A DNA stretch of 35,576 nt from G963665215 sp963665215 (GTDB lineage: Bacteria > Chloroflexota > Dehalococcoidia > Lucifugimonadales > CAUZJF01). Below, piece by piece: positions 16,292 through 25,368 of this stretch. Both the position numbers and the translations under genes were made by a program. Position 1 is the stretch's first letter; each line of letters begins with the position of its first letter. The stretch spans positions 1 through 35,576 of the forward strand of contig CAXXWW010000004.1 in NCBI GenBank assembly GCA_963665215.2, in the 5' to 3' direction. The notes under the pieces were generated by a model. It searched no databases, was not told the DNA's origin, and was given only the letters and a program-made list of their open reading frames with translations.

Positions 16292-16577
16292 GGCAGGTTA
16301 GTCTAATGATCTCCGATCACCCAAGTCAGGTCGGCCGGCCAGGCGACGAATCGAGGCGAGTCCTCTGCGATGGCTGGCGCCGCCAGCGCCACTTCCATGT
16401 CACCAGCTATAAAGATGCTGGATGCCGAGGCCGCCTCTAGGCTGCGCCCCCCCTTTGAGCTTGCTCTGAGCAGCCACTACAACCAAGCCACTATGGTCAC
16501 GGTGCTGTGCGACCCTCAGCGGGTACTTGAGGCGGTATTTCAGCACCACCCTGTCACGGACGGGAGTCGTTCCCTGG

Positions 16578-17495
16578 TCAGGGCGTGAATACGGGCTGCG
16601 TCCACGCCCGGGCGCCCGATGACGACCGCGCCGTCGCCCGGACGTACCCCTCATCGCCCCGCATACGGTAGGTTGCCTCCAGTCCCCCGCTCTCCGCCAG
16701 CAGCACCCCGTGGCGGCCCGTGAAGCTGATCGCGTATGCGCAATCCCTGTCAGCCGCGATTTCCAGGTGAATGGACTCCTGTGACAGGCTGAGCTCGGCG
16801 AACGACACGCCGGTCGAGGCGTAGAAGTTCCCCGAGGCCAGGGCTTCGACGATGGCATATTTGCTGAGCTCGGACGCCCTTACCTTGACCCAGCCACGCC
16901 CGGGGTTGCTTCTTTCACCGCTGAAGTCAGAGTAGTTGTGGGAGTCATCGGTGGCCACCCCGTAAATGACCTTGCTGGCGCTTAGCACGCCGTCCCAGAT
17001 CTCCTCGTTGCTGAGCTTGCCCGGCCCGCCGTAGACGTTGGTCCCCGGGTGCCCGTTGAATACCTCCAGCAGGCTCGCACCGCTCACCTGTTTGAGCGCC
17101 TCGTGGTCGAACGCCCATTTATAGTTGGGGTGATTGACAGACGCGATGCCGCCGGCCTGCAGTATGGCGTTGACGTTGGCCTGAATTGTGGGCACCACCT
17201 CCCCGGCGTCGATGGGCTCCACAACTCGCGAGATTCCGATGCCGTTTATGTGGACCGGCACGGACCCGTCAAGTATGTTGACCGAGACCTCCTCGCCGGG
17301 GATCATGAGCGGTCTCCTGAACCGGCGCTTGCCCCGGGAGTAGTCCAGTATTGTGCGGTGGTTGTGGTCACTCAGGACGAGGAAGTCGTAGCCGTGACGT
17401 CGGAACCAGCTCACCACTTTCTCCGGCTCGGCGTCGCCGTCCGACTCTGTGGTGTGAGTGTGCAGGTTGCCCTTGTACCAATTCGCTTCGCTCAT
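16578..17495 (-). CDS. PHP-domain metal-dependent phosphoesterase-like protein
   Basis: This 305-residue protein has the PHP fold metal ligands in order: His12, His14 and Asp19 in NLHTHTTESDG, Asp43-His44 in LSDHNH, Glu68 in IPGEEVS, His122 in ASVNHPN, and Asp184 and His186 in TDDSHNY. About 75 residues after the last ligand form a beta-rich tail. PHP proteins of this stand-alone type hydrolyse phosphoesters using two or three metals; the physiological substrate is unknown. ATG 17495 begins only nine residues before the first metal motif, as in homologues. It is downstream of a small membrane-peptide frame and a Gfo/Idh/MocA gene on the same strand. A fragment of a related gene survives at 6157-6217. 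Confidence 0.88.
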   Translation of the reverse strand: MSEANWYKGNLHTHTTESDGDAEPEKVVSWFRRHGYDFLVLSDHNHRTILDYSRGKRRFRRPLMIPGEEVSVNILDGSVPVHINGIGISRVVEPIDAGEVVPTIQANVNAILQAGGIASVNHPNYKWAFDHEALKQVSGASLLEVFNGHPGTNVYGGPGKLSNEEIWDGVLSASKVIYGVATDDSHNYSDFSGERSNPGRGWVKVRASELSKYAIVEALASGNFYASTGVSFAELSLSQESIHLEIAADRDCAYAISFTGRHGVLLAESGGLEATYRMRGDEGYVRATARSSSGARAWTQPVFTP

Positions 17496-17543
17496 TGCTG
17501 AACCTTTCTCGGGCGCCTCGCGCCATTAGGGAACTGTATGACC

Positions 17544-17654
17544 TCAAGCGGACCAGCTGGGGATGAAGATCAACGCGAGATAGGCAGTACAGGATGATGC
17601 GGCCAATACTGCCGCAGTCAAGACCATCGGCAGTATGGCAGTCTTCGTTCTCAT
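17544..17654 (-). CDS. Small hydrophobic peptide, 36 residues
   Basis: Between the oxidoreductase and PHP genes, an ATG at 17654 opens a 36-residue frame with MRTKTAILPMVLTAAVLAA at the start and TAYLALIFIPSW near the end. The positive N-terminus followed by hydrophobic residues suggests a single membrane segment or a signal peptide; a Cys follows the ASS at residue 22. There is no obvious Shine-Dalgarno. It sits on the same strand with gaps of 24 bases upstream and 48 bases downstream, so it could be an operon member. No family is recognised. Confidence 0.4.
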   Translation of the reverse strand: MRTKTAILPMVLTAAVLAASSCTAYLALIFIPSWSA

Positions 17655-17678
17655 GTAAGAATCCGCAATTCTGTTGTT

Positions 17679-18752
17679 CTAGGCAGGCACATCGATGAGA
17701 CGCGAGCCCTGTCGGTGGGATTCCAGGAAGCCGACCATGATCTGCACCGTCTTGCGAGCCTCCCTGCCCGAGGAGACGCCGCTGCCGCCGTTCTCGATGA
17801 CGGCGACCAGCTCCTGATAGGCCGCCATCAGGTTTCGCACGAGGTACTGCCCGGGCACCAGCGTCTTCCGGACCGCCTCGCCTGATACCGGTTCGGTGGT
17901 CAGCAGCTCGGCCGTGCGGTCCTGATGGCCGCCCCACGGCGTCAGCGTGATCTGGCCCTTGTCCCCGTACAGGAGGTAGGAGCTGTTGGTGAACGACCGC
18001 TTGTCCGTACAGTAGTAGGCCCGAACGCCGTTGGCGAATTGGATGTAGCCGCTGGCAAAGGGATCGTTCTCCGGCAGATGGCCACCGTCCCCTCGGTACC
18101 GGTCCCAGTTGTCGAAGCCGTCCTCGAGATGGGCGAACGCTCTCTCAGGGTCAGACTCGGCAAAGAAGCAGATGCCGTCGATGGTGTGGGTCCCGTTTCG
18201 AAAGAGCATCGCGCGAGGGCCGGTCTGCACGGCGACTATGGTGCTCAGCCTGCCGATGTCGCCCGCGTGGACCGCCTCCAGGACCCGGTGGTAGAGCGGG
18301 TCCCAGCGCCACGTGTGGTCGGTGATCAGCGCGGCGCCGTTGGCCTCACATGCCTCGATGATGCGGTCGGCGTCATCCAGTCTGGTGGCAAGCGGCTTCT
18401 CCACGAAGACGCCGCGTACGCCGGCAGTTGCGCCGTCGACCGCGATGTCCGCGTGCAGGTGGTCGGGCGTCGCCACCGTGAGGATATCCAGACTCTCGCT
18501 GGCCAGCATCTGCCTGTAGTCGTCGTATCCAGTTGCGTTGGGCCAGCGGGCGGCCCAGTCGCCCTTGAAGGCGTCCAGTAGCTCAGGCACGAGGTCGCAG
18601 TAGCCGGCGACCTCCATCTGCGGCATATATGCAAGGGCGCCCGCGTGGGACAATGACAGCGTGTCGCGAAACGGCGCAGGCGCCTCCGCTGGCGGCCGTG
18701 CCGCTATCCCGCTCAGGCCCACGATGCCGACGCGATATGTCTTCTTCATCAC
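17679..18752 (-). CDS. Gfo/Idh/MocA-family oxidoreductase
   Basis: This 357-residue NAD(P)-dependent oxidoreductase is probably a sugar or inositol-type dehydrogenase. The N-terminal Rossmann motif is RVGIVGLSGIA, with a long APAPFRDTLSLSHAGAL insertion before the second helix. ATPDHLHADIAVDG and the family EKPLA signature (VFVEKPLATRLDDAD) follow. The C-terminal alpha/beta domain includes DHTWRWDPLYHRVLEAVHAG and the residues HTIDGICFF, which probably line the substrate site. GGAGA about nine bases before ATG 18752 supports the start. It leads a minus-strand run with the small peptide and the PHP gene. Substrate specificity cannot be inferred. Confidence 0.88.
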   Translation of the reverse strand: MMKKTYRVGIVGLSGIAARPPAEAPAPFRDTLSLSHAGALAYMPQMEVAGYCDLVPELLDAFKGDWAARWPNATGYDDYRQMLASESLDILTVATPDHLHADIAVDGATAGVRGVFVEKPLATRLDDADRIIEACEANGAALITDHTWRWDPLYHRVLEAVHAGDIGRLSTIVAVQTGPRAMLFRNGTHTIDGICFFAESDPERAFAHLEDGFDNWDRYRGDGGHLPENDPFASGYIQFANGVRAYYCTDKRSFTNSSYLLYGDKGQITLTPWGGHQDRTAELLTTEPVSGEAVRKTLVPGQYLVRNLMAAYQELVAVIENGGSGVSSGREARKTVQIMVGFLESHRQGSRLIDVPA

Positions 18753-19067
18753 CGTCTCTCCTGTCGTGGTCGCGTCCCAGTCTAGTTAGCGGTGTATTCT
18801 TGCACCAGACCGTCTGTACCGACATTCCCCATATAAAACTGCGGGCGTCCGAGGAACGCACAATCCATTACCTTAATGATGGTACGGGCACTTCCGTAAC
18901 GCTGTCAATCGACCTGCCACCCCCGCGAATTCGCCCTAATATCACGTGGGGTGACATCGCAAACAAAAAGCAATCCCGAACGCGGCCTATGTCCCTTCAC
19001 TCCGCGCGTGATACTATCGGGCCAATGTATGCTCCCGTCGCGGACACCAAGGTCACGAGGAGACGCA
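18753..19067. other. Divergent intergenic region
   Basis: About 315 bases lie between the Gfo/Idh/MocA gene (minus) and the LLM gene (plus). It must contain both promoters. A TACTAT hexamer near 19011 could serve the plus-strand gene, but no -35 is convincing. Confidence 0.35.
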
Positions 19068-19982
19068 ATGCGAATTGGAGTAACACTACCCCAAAGGGAA
19101 ATAGCGATAGGGACCGACGTGGGCGCGGTCCGGGAGTTCGCACAGGCGGCCGAGTCCATAGGCTACACCTACCTTCGGACCGGCGAGCACGTCCTGGGAG
19201 CGAACGTCGCCAGCCGGCCGAACTGGCGGGGGCCCTACGGCCACACTGACCTGTGGCACGAGCCCTTCGTCCTGTTCGGATACCTGGCCGGCATCACTCA
19301 GACACTGGAGCTGGTCACCAGCATCCTAATACTGCCACAGAGGCAGACGGCCCTCGTGGCCAAGCAGGCGGCAGAGGTCGACGTTCTGAGCGGTGGGCGC
19401 CTGCGACTGGGCATCGGCGTAGGCTGGAACGACGTGGAGTACGAGGCCCTGGGCCAGGACTTCCGTGACCGGGGCCAACGGTGCGAGGAGCAGATAGAGG
19501 TCTTGCGGGCCCTTTGGACCAGTGAGCTGGTCACCTACGAAGGCCGGTGGCACAAGATCACCGACGCAGGCCTAAACCCGATGCCGGTCCAGCGGCCCAT
19601 CCCGATATGGATTGGAGGCGGGCCCGGGTCGGCCGGGACCATATCAGCGGCAGGGTCGGAGCGGGTGTTGAAGCGAATCGCGAGAATGGCGGACGGATGG
19701 TTTCCCTCGGTCGGTCTGCAAAGCAATGTAGGCGGAGCCATCGCACGACTGCATGAGTTGATGAGGGACGCGGGGCGAGACCCGTCAGCGGTGGAGGTCG
19801 AAGGATCGGTCTCAGCTGCGGACAGAGGGCCGGAGGAGTGGGCTCAACAGGCGGCAGCGTGGAAGGAGGTTGGCGCCACGCACATCACGGTCAGCACCGC
19901 GGGGGCGGGTTATTCTACGTCTCGGGAACACATCGAAGCGTTGGAGCGAGTCCATGGCGCGGTGGCTAATGTGTTGGGTTAG
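19068..19982 (+). CDS. LLM-class flavin-dependent oxidoreductase (F420/FMN type)
   Basis: This 304-residue protein is of the luciferase-like monooxygenase fold. It begins MRIGVTLPQREIAIGTDVGA. Further motifs are YTYLRTGEHVL, LVTSILILPQRQTALVAKQA, DVLSGGRLRLGIGVGWNDVE, YEALGQDF and IPIWIGGG, all typical of the bacterial F420-dependent subgroup. I chose ATG 19068, preceded by GAGGAG, over the upstream in-frame ATG at 18951, whose extra 39 residues are not conserved in the family. The reaction could be F420-dependent reduction or oxygenation of a small organic compound. It is transcribed alone and divergently from the Gfo/Idh/MocA gene. Confidence 0.9.
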   Translation: MRIGVTLPQREIAIGTDVGAVREFAQAAESIGYTYLRTGEHVLGANVASRPNWRGPYGHTDLWHEPFVLFGYLAGITQTLELVTSILILPQRQTALVAKQAAEVDVLSGGRLRLGIGVGWNDVEYEALGQDFRDRGQRCEEQIEVLRALWTSELVTYEGRWHKITDAGLNPMPVQRPIPIWIGGGPGSAGTISAAGSERVLKRIARMADGWFPSVGLQSNVGGAIARLHELMRDAGRDPSAVEVEGSVSAADRGPEEWAQQAAAWKEVGATHITVSTAGAGYSTSREHIEALERVHGAVANVLG

Positions 19983-20047
19983 CGGGCTCCCTGAACTCGG
20001 CGCCCCGAAAAATGCAACTCGCTGCCTGCCTCTCATGATAGTGGGTG

Positions 20048-20860
20048 CTATAGCTTGGCCGTCTTGAAGCCAATCTCCACCATCCTCGATACCATCCTCC
20101 GAATGCGTGGCCTGTCGCTCTTGACGTAGGACTCCGGCGGGCGAAGCTCCGGGCCCGAGTAGAACCTCTCCAAGAGATAGTGGACCTGCTCGTCCGTCCT
20201 GGGATTCGTGATGAAGTTGAAAACGACCTGGTAGCGCCCATTAGGACCACCGAACGAAGCGTGCAGCAGGTCCTCTGTGTGGACCAGTACATCTCCGGGC
20301 TGCGACTCCAAAGGGACAAACGGCACCTCTGAGGGCTTTACCCTGAAGGGCCTGTAATCGGGATGGTACGAGCTCGACTCTCTCAGACCCTCCAGGTAAT
20401 CGGGCGCCTGGTCCCATCTGCTGTCGATTAGCCTAAGATCGTTTCTGTGCGACCCGGGGATGACCCGCAGACAGCCGTTGTCCGCGTTCAGTGGCTCGAG
20501 ATACATCGAGACTTTTATTTGGCGTATGGGCCATTTTTTCACATGGCCGCCTCCGTGCCAGGGCGTATCGCCTACCCAGAAATGCCCCCCAGAGCCTGTG
20601 AATACGAAGTCCGGCCCCAGGATTCGCTCTGGGATGTCATGGATCCGGTCATCGTCAACGAGCTGGGCGAGGAAAGGTCGTCGCTCCGCGAACAGCGGTA
20701 GGCCCACAGTCTTCGTTCCATCGAAGTCAGGGATCTGCTCGGCCATGATCTCCTTTGACTCGCGCGTGATGGTCTCCATCTCCTCCTGCGTGAACAGCTC
20801 CGGGAGTTTCAGGAACCCAAACGTATTGAAGTGCGTGACCTGGTCATAACTAATAATCAT
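20048..20860 (-). CDS. Phytanoyl-CoA dioxygenase-like Fe(II)/2OG protein with H-x-G metal motif
   Basis: This is a 270-residue protein with the PhyH layout: an N-terminal helix (VTHFNTFGFLKLPELFTQEE), a jelly-roll core and a distal metal site. The proximal Fe motif, H-x-D in most PhyH proteins, reads WHGGGH (His102-Gly-Gly104-Gly-His106), so the carboxylate ligand is missing. The distal His is probably His200 (DLLHASFGG), and the 2-oxoglutarate-binding Arg is Arg209 (NGRYQVVFN). H-x-G/A is known in Fe/2OG halogenases such as SyrB2 and WelO5, where chloride replaces the Asp; it could also be an inactive or differently liganded member. ATG 20860 is the natural start. It is not close to another co-directional gene. 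Confidence 0.75.
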   Translation of the reverse strand: MIISYDQVTHFNTFGFLKLPELFTQEEMETITRESKEIMAEQIPDFDGTKTVGLPLFAERRPFLAQLVDDDRIHDIPERILGPDFVFTGSGGHFWVGDTPWHGGGHVKKWPIRQIKVSMYLEPLNADNGCLRVIPGSHRNDLRLIDSRWDQAPDYLEGLRESSSYHPDYRPFRVKPSEVPFVPLESQPGDVLVHTEDLLHASFGGPNGRYQVVFNFITNPRTDEQVHYLLERFYSGPELRPPESYVKSDRPRIRRMVSRMVEIGFKTAKL

Positions 20861-21075
20861 CAGACGGTCTCCATTTCTGGGAATTCGGGACCGGATAGAG
20901 CCAGGCGTTTTAGCCGGCTCTCCCCCTCGTGCTGGAGAGGGAGGACCCCTTGTTTCATAGTGGCCGCACCTTTGTGATGGCTATCATTTGACCGCAACCA
21001 TCGCAGCCCGCATTCCTACGCGTGCCAACGAACTCTTACTTTAATCTTGGTGGTGAATCAGGGGACGCCCGGCGG
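20861..21075. other. Short intergenic region, nothing recognised
   Basis: The 215 bases between the CocE/NonD stop and the PhyH-like start hold no visible gene. Confidence 0.3.
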
Positions 21076-22761
21076 TCATGGTGTAGCGCCAGGCACCACC
21101 GGCAGGACGATGTGGGACGGGTACTCACGGGTGTGGTAGACGGTCTGACGCGCCGGTCGTAATACCGCATCCTTCCCAAACTCGTGTCCTGTGTTCGGGT
21201 TGCGGTCGAACCTCGGGAAATTGGAGGATGAGACTTCGAGCCGTATCGAGTGCCCCTTCCGAAACAGGTTGCCGGTCACTCCCACGTCGATCTCGTACCG
21301 GTACACTTTGTCAGGCGAGAGCAGCGTCGGGTCGGTGCGGCTTTCGCGGTAGCGGGCCCTGAGGACGCCGTCGGTAAGGTTCATCGCGTAGCCGCTGGGC
21401 GAGACGTCCACCAGCTTCGCCGTCCAGTCGGTATCGGGACCATCCGTTGCCGCGTACAGGACCACCTTGACGGGCCCGGTCACTTCCATATCCTCGTGCA
21501 GAGGCTCTGAGCTATACACCAGCACGTCGTTCCGCATCTCGACGGGCCGCTGATCGTACGGTCCCCAGGGGACGATGTGTGGCGAGCAGCAGTTGGCTCC
21601 TCCCATCGTCTGCACCGGGAACCGCGGGTCGTAGACGAAGTGGTCGGGCGGCTCGTCGCCGGGCTCCGAGGCCGCCAAGCGGCCGTCACCTAAGACGCTG
21701 TTGGCGCTGCCACCGGAGTGCAGGTTCCACCTCTGCCAGTCGGTCCGAGCCAGCGGCCACTCGTTCTCGTCCTGCCACTGGTTGGCGCCCATGATGAACA
21801 GCCTCAGCGGAGGCTCGTTGACGATGCCGTTCTGCTCGCCCTTCAGCCAGTAGTCGAACCAGCGCATTTCCATTTCGTCAAGGTCGACCATCGAGCCGGC
21901 CCCAAAGTCGATGTCGCCGGTCTTACGGGACTTGCTCAGGGCGTGGGGCCACGGCCCGACGATTAGCTTGCTCTGGCGCGCCTCCGCGCTGCGTCCGCCC
22001 CCCCTAAGACCGTTGAAGTTGGTGAAGGTGTCCCTGGCGTAGAGGTCGAACCAGCCGCCCATGTTGAGCGCGGGCGCGGCGATCTCGCCCCACCTGTCCT
22101 CGATGTCGATGGCTTCCCAGTAGTCGTCGTAGGTCGGGTGCTCGATCCAGTCCTTCCAGAAGTCCAGGTCGCGGCCTGCCTCCAGGCCCATCTCGATCAG
22201 TGGCAGGGTCCGGAATGCCTCAGTCCAGTTGTGGTACTCGATGGTCTGGGCCGTCCGGCCGTTGGTCCGCATTCCCCAGGACAGGGCCACGTTGAGCTGG
22301 AGAGCTCCCCCAGGGTAGATCAACCCGCTGTAAAAGTCGCCGCAGATTGCCCTGGGCACCATGCAGGTCAAGTACTTACTTCGGTGAGGGGCGCTCTGCC
22401 ACTGGACCAGCGCCACGTACGAGCCGCCGGACATGCCGATCTTTCCGGTACTCCACTCCTGCCGGCCTATCCACTCCTGGGTGTCGTAGCCGTCCCTGCC
22501 GTCGGCGTGGAACGGGTAGTGGTCGCCGTCGGAGTCCCAGCGTCCCCGTGTGTCCTGAGCGACGCATACGTAACCCTGGTTGGCGAGTGCCCGGGCCTTC
22601 TCGACCGTGTCGTCCCCGTTATTGCTGTACGGGGTCCGCATCAGCACCGTCGGGAACTTGCCGTTCGCTCTGGGCAGGTAGATGTCTGCGGAGAGATTGA
22701 CCCCGTCCCGCATCGGTACCCTGACGTTCAGACGCATGTCGACGTCGTAGCTAGGCTTCAT
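21076..22761 (-). CDS. CocE/NonD family (S15-type) alpha/beta hydrolase
   Basis: This 561-residue protein has the three-part layout of cocaine esterase/X-Pro dipeptidyl-peptidase relatives. The alpha/beta core begins with VRVPMRDGVNLSADIYLP, followed by LANQGYVCVAQDTRGRWDSD. The nucleophile is Ser111 in KIGMSGGSYVALVQW (G-x-S-x-G). The acid is likely the Asp in MGGWFDLYARDTFTNF, and the His is in IVGPWPHALSKS. The C-terminal jelly-roll contains MEVTGPVKVVLYAATDGPDT and HSIRLEVSSSNFPRFDRN, typical of the family. It hydrolyses esters or amides; substrate unknown. There is no signal peptide, so it is probably cytoplasmic. It is followed downstream by the PhyH-like gene after 215 bases. Confidence 0.92.
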   Translation of the reverse strand: MKPSYDVDMRLNVRVPMRDGVNLSADIYLPRANGKFPTVLMRTPYSNNGDDTVEKARALANQGYVCVAQDTRGRWDSDGDHYPFHADGRDGYDTQEWIGRQEWSTGKIGMSGGSYVALVQWQSAPHRSKYLTCMVPRAICGDFYSGLIYPGGALQLNVALSWGMRTNGRTAQTIEYHNWTEAFRTLPLIEMGLEAGRDLDFWKDWIEHPTYDDYWEAIDIEDRWGEIAAPALNMGGWFDLYARDTFTNFNGLRGGGRSAEARQSKLIVGPWPHALSKSRKTGDIDFGAGSMVDLDEMEMRWFDYWLKGEQNGIVNEPPLRLFIMGANQWQDENEWPLARTDWQRWNLHSGGSANSVLGDGRLAASEPGDEPPDHFVYDPRFPVQTMGGANCCSPHIVPWGPYDQRPVEMRNDVLVYSSEPLHEDMEVTGPVKVVLYAATDGPDTDWTAKLVDVSPSGYAMNLTDGVLRARYRESRTDPTLLSPDKVYRYEIDVGVTGNLFRKGHSIRLEVSSSNFPRFDRNPNTGHEFGKDAVLRPARQTVYHTREYPSHIVLPVVPGATP

Positions 22762-23302
22762 GGCTCTCCTCTGGTCTGGGGTTTTCCGGCCGAGAGTCGA
22801 TGGGTGGCCGTCGGGCCGGTAAGCCGAAGTTTAGTCCTGCGGCCAGGACGGGTCAATTCTCTGAGGCCGCGTTGGCACGCCAGCGAGCCAGGGGCTACAC
22901 GAGCGCTCTGCGACGAGTATCGATGCTGCAGGCCTTGGCCTCAGCCCTCTACGTACCTAAGAATACAAACTGTTCTCAAGGCGGGCTAGATACAAGAATA
23001 ATAGTAACTACGGCACTAAAACACCACGATAGCGCAACGACAGCACGGCTGCCCGGGAGCTGTGTGCACGCGACGCAGTCGCGGGGAGGAGGTTCTTGAG
23101 TCACCACATTCTTATCTCCATGAACATTAACCTCTAGAAGAAAGTAACTCGTCGTCCATAGCGAACAGCAAACAAAGATCTGAGCCAATATCGCCGGTGC
23201 CATCGGTCCGTCTCTGGGCTATATGGCCGTGGTGTGCGTCATTCCGAGCCGGCGGCGAACAATCCCTGACGCGGCTGCCAGGGCGAACACGAGGACTCTG
23301 CG
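22762..23302. other. Long intergenic region, no gene seen
   Basis: About 540 bases lie upstream of the CocE gene and downstream of the SDR gene. The part 22965-23200 is AT-richer than its surroundings. No frame carries a motif or a ribosome-binding site, and I see no repeats shared with the rest of the window. Confidence 0.35.
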
Positions 23303-24136
23303 TCAGTATGGAAGCTGGGTATCCGGGTTCTCGTGGAGGTAGTGGGCCTGCCGGACGCCGAAGTTCTCCTGAAGCTGAATCGACAGGCCGCCGTCGATCA
23401 CCAGCGAATGGCCGGTAATGAAGGAGGCCTCCTCAGAGCAGAGGAACACGACGCCGTCGGCGATATCGGCGGCGCGCCCGACCTTCCTCAAGGGGTACTG
23501 GTCCTCGAAAAAGCGTAGACCGGACGGGTTCGCGTCCCACATCGCCTGGAGGCGCTCGGTCACCATGTGGCCCGGCAGTATCGCGTTGACCCGGATGCCC
23601 ATTGGCCCAAACTCGGTGGCCATCTGTCGAGTTATCCCGATGACGGCGGCCTTACCGGTCTCGTACACCATGAACCCCGGCGCCGTCAGCAGGCCGTGCA
23701 CAGAGGAGACGTTGACGATGTTGCCCCCTCCCCCATTCTGCATCTCCGGAACGGCGTATTTGGCTCCAATGAATATCGACTTGACCATAACCGCCATACC
23801 CCGGTCCCAGACCTCTTCGGTGACCTCCAGGGCGCCGCCGCTGCCCCCCGAAAGCACATTGAAGGCGTTGTTGACCATGATGTCTAGCCTGCCCCACTCG
23901 TCCACCGCTCTCTTGATCACTGCCTTGATGTCGTCGTGCCTGCCCACGTCGGTCCGGAGGGCCAGGGCGGTGTTGCCCGCGGCGCGAATCCTCTCGACGT
24001 TGGCCTCCGCCGTCTCCAGGTCGATGTCTGCCACCAGGACCCTGGCCCCCTCTTCAGCCATCCGGCGGGCTGTAGCGCCGCCGATTCCCTGTGCACCCCC
24101 GGTAACGATAGCGACCTGGTCGGTCAGTCTCTGCAT
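23303..24136 (-). CDS. Short-chain dehydrogenase/reductase (SDR)
   Basis: This classical SDR of 277 residues shows the nucleotide motif TGGAQGIGGATARRM, Asp of LVADIDLETAE, NNAFNV, the active Ser region IVNVSSVHG and YETGK (Y-x3-K). The C-terminus has the usual PGHMVTERLQ and GHSLVIDGG. I chose ATG 24136, which begins directly before the first strand; GAGGAG lies upstream. The frame itself is open 137 codons further, but those residues are Arg-rich and carry no motif. It follows the DUF4432 gene by 23 bases, so an operon is likely. The function is probably oxidation of a sugar or polyol in the same pathway as its neighbours. Confidence 0.92.
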   Translation of the reverse strand: MQRLTDQVAIVTGGAQGIGGATARRMAEEGARVLVADIDLETAEANVERIRAAGNTALALRTDVGRHDDIKAVIKRAVDEWGRLDIMVNNAFNVLSGGSGGALEVTEEVWDRGMAVMVKSIFIGAKYAVPEMQNGGGGNIVNVSSVHGLLTAPGFMVYETGKAAVIGITRQMATEFGPMGIRVNAILPGHMVTERLQAMWDANPSGLRFFEDQYPLRKVGRAADIADGVVFLCSEEASFITGHSLVIDGGLSIQLQENFGVRQAHYLHENPDTQLPY

Positions 24137-24159
24137 GGTGCGAGCTCCTCTGGAAATTG

Positions 24160-25314
24160 CTAGCCGATTGTAGCCGCAGGCCCGCTGGACTGAAAGTGCT
24201 GGTCCTCGTGCCTTGAGGATGGTCCGCCCAAGGGTCGCTTCACCACTGAGCCGTCGCCCTTGATGTGCTCGACTCCAGAGGCGCCATCGTAGGCGACGGC
24301 CTTCAGGTGAGCCTCTATTCGCTGTCCCGGGGCGAGTGTCAGGGCGGTCCCGTTTTCGATGGCCGTCGCGAGGCCCTCGCCGGTGGGGCTCGTGAATGGC
24401 TCCAGTCCCACGTTGTAGGTGCGACCGTACCAGGGGTAGCCGAATCCGCCGCCGAAAGACTGCCAGTACCACAGGAAAGGGAATACCTCGTTGGGGAAAA
24501 GCAGGCCGAACCCAACTCCGCTGCGCTGGTCGGTCACGGCATACCATCCCTCCGGCATATCAGAGACATAAGACAGGTCGTATGCCCTGATGCGCTTGGA
24601 AGGGACTCTCGACAGGTCTATGGAATCTCCGTTCCTGCCCTCCGTCAAAGGCCAGTCGCCCTGAGCGCCCGGCTTCAGCCGGTTGTTGGGATGGTGCTCG
24701 ACAGGGTGGTTGGTCACCGTGCCCCCCGGCAGATCAATGACACAGTCTTCAGAGAGGAAGGGCGCCCCTAACGCTACGTGCTGCCCCCACACGCGGTGGG
24801 CCGGCTCCTCCCCCTCGTTGAGCAGGACCTCGTCGATCTCCAGCACCAGGGAGCCACTGTTCAGTTTCAGAGTTTTCTCGAAGAAGAAGGGCGTCCGGTA
24901 GGTACGTACCCAGCAATGAATGGAGACGGTCTCGGGCGTGTCCTCGATCACGGCGCAGTCCCAAGGCATCGTGTTGACCTCCGCGTGGAGGCCCAGTTCG
25001 GCATCGCCGTACTGGGACGGCCAGCCGCCCCCTGGCAGCACCGTCTGCCAGCCGCCCTCGTACACGTCCATCCACAGCCCCGCAGGCGACCCGGAGGTGG
25101 GTACGAACCTGCGCGGGTCGCGGACCCCCCACGGCGAGCGCCACAAAAAGTCCACGTCTGTCGGCTTGTACACGAGCTGGTATATGTCGGCTCCTTTGTC
25201 TATGAGGACCACGACCCTAAGGAGCTCGTTCTCGAGGACCGCCGTCCTGAGCCCCCGGTACGTCCACGCATCCGAGACGCGACAGCCGTAGTTGCGCTCC
25301 AGCTGATAGTGCAT
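24160..25314 (-). CDS. DUF4432-type galactose-mutarotase-like protein
   Basis: This 384-residue, beta-rich protein of the aldose-1-epimerase-like supersandwich fold begins MHYQLERNYGCRVSDAWTY. Characteristic stretches are ENELLRVVVLIDKGADIYQL (substrate side), PGGGWPSQYGDAELGLHAEV, and the basic His cluster in WGQHVALGAPFL. Such proteins either epimerise sugars or just bind them. A Trp/Tyr-rich segment near residue 290 (PFLWYWQSFGGGFGYPWYG) probably lines the sugar site. It lies between the SMP-30 remnant and the SDR on the same strand, forming a three-gene sugar set. ATG 25314 starts at the family N-terminus, and the preceding TCCTCC on the plus strand corresponds to a GGAGGA ribosome-binding site. 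Confidence 0.82.
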   Translation of the reverse strand: MHYQLERNYGCRVSDAWTYRGLRTAVLENELLRVVVLIDKGADIYQLVYKPTDVDFLWRSPWGVRDPRRFVPTSGSPAGLWMDVYEGGWQTVLPGGGWPSQYGDAELGLHAEVNTMPWDCAVIEDTPETVSIHCWVRTYRTPFFFEKTLKLNSGSLVLEIDEVLLNEGEEPAHRVWGQHVALGAPFLSEDCVIDLPGGTVTNHPVEHHPNNRLKPGAQGDWPLTEGRNGDSIDLSRVPSKRIRAYDLSYVSDMPEGWYAVTDQRSGVGFGLLFPNEVFPFLWYWQSFGGGFGYPWYGRTYNVGLEPFTSPTGEGLATAIENGTALTLAPGQRIEAHLKAVAYDGASGVEHIKGDGSVVKRPLGGPSSRHEDQHFQSSGPAATIG

Positions 25315-25368
25315 GGCGTTTCCTCCTGGGCCGAGATGGGTTCAGGGTCCGGGTCCCGTGTGGTCCCT

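Noticed and set aside
22138..22989. Plus-strand frame of 283 codons opposite the CocE/NonD gene
   Set aside because: Antisense shadow; composition follows the real gene and there is no family motif.
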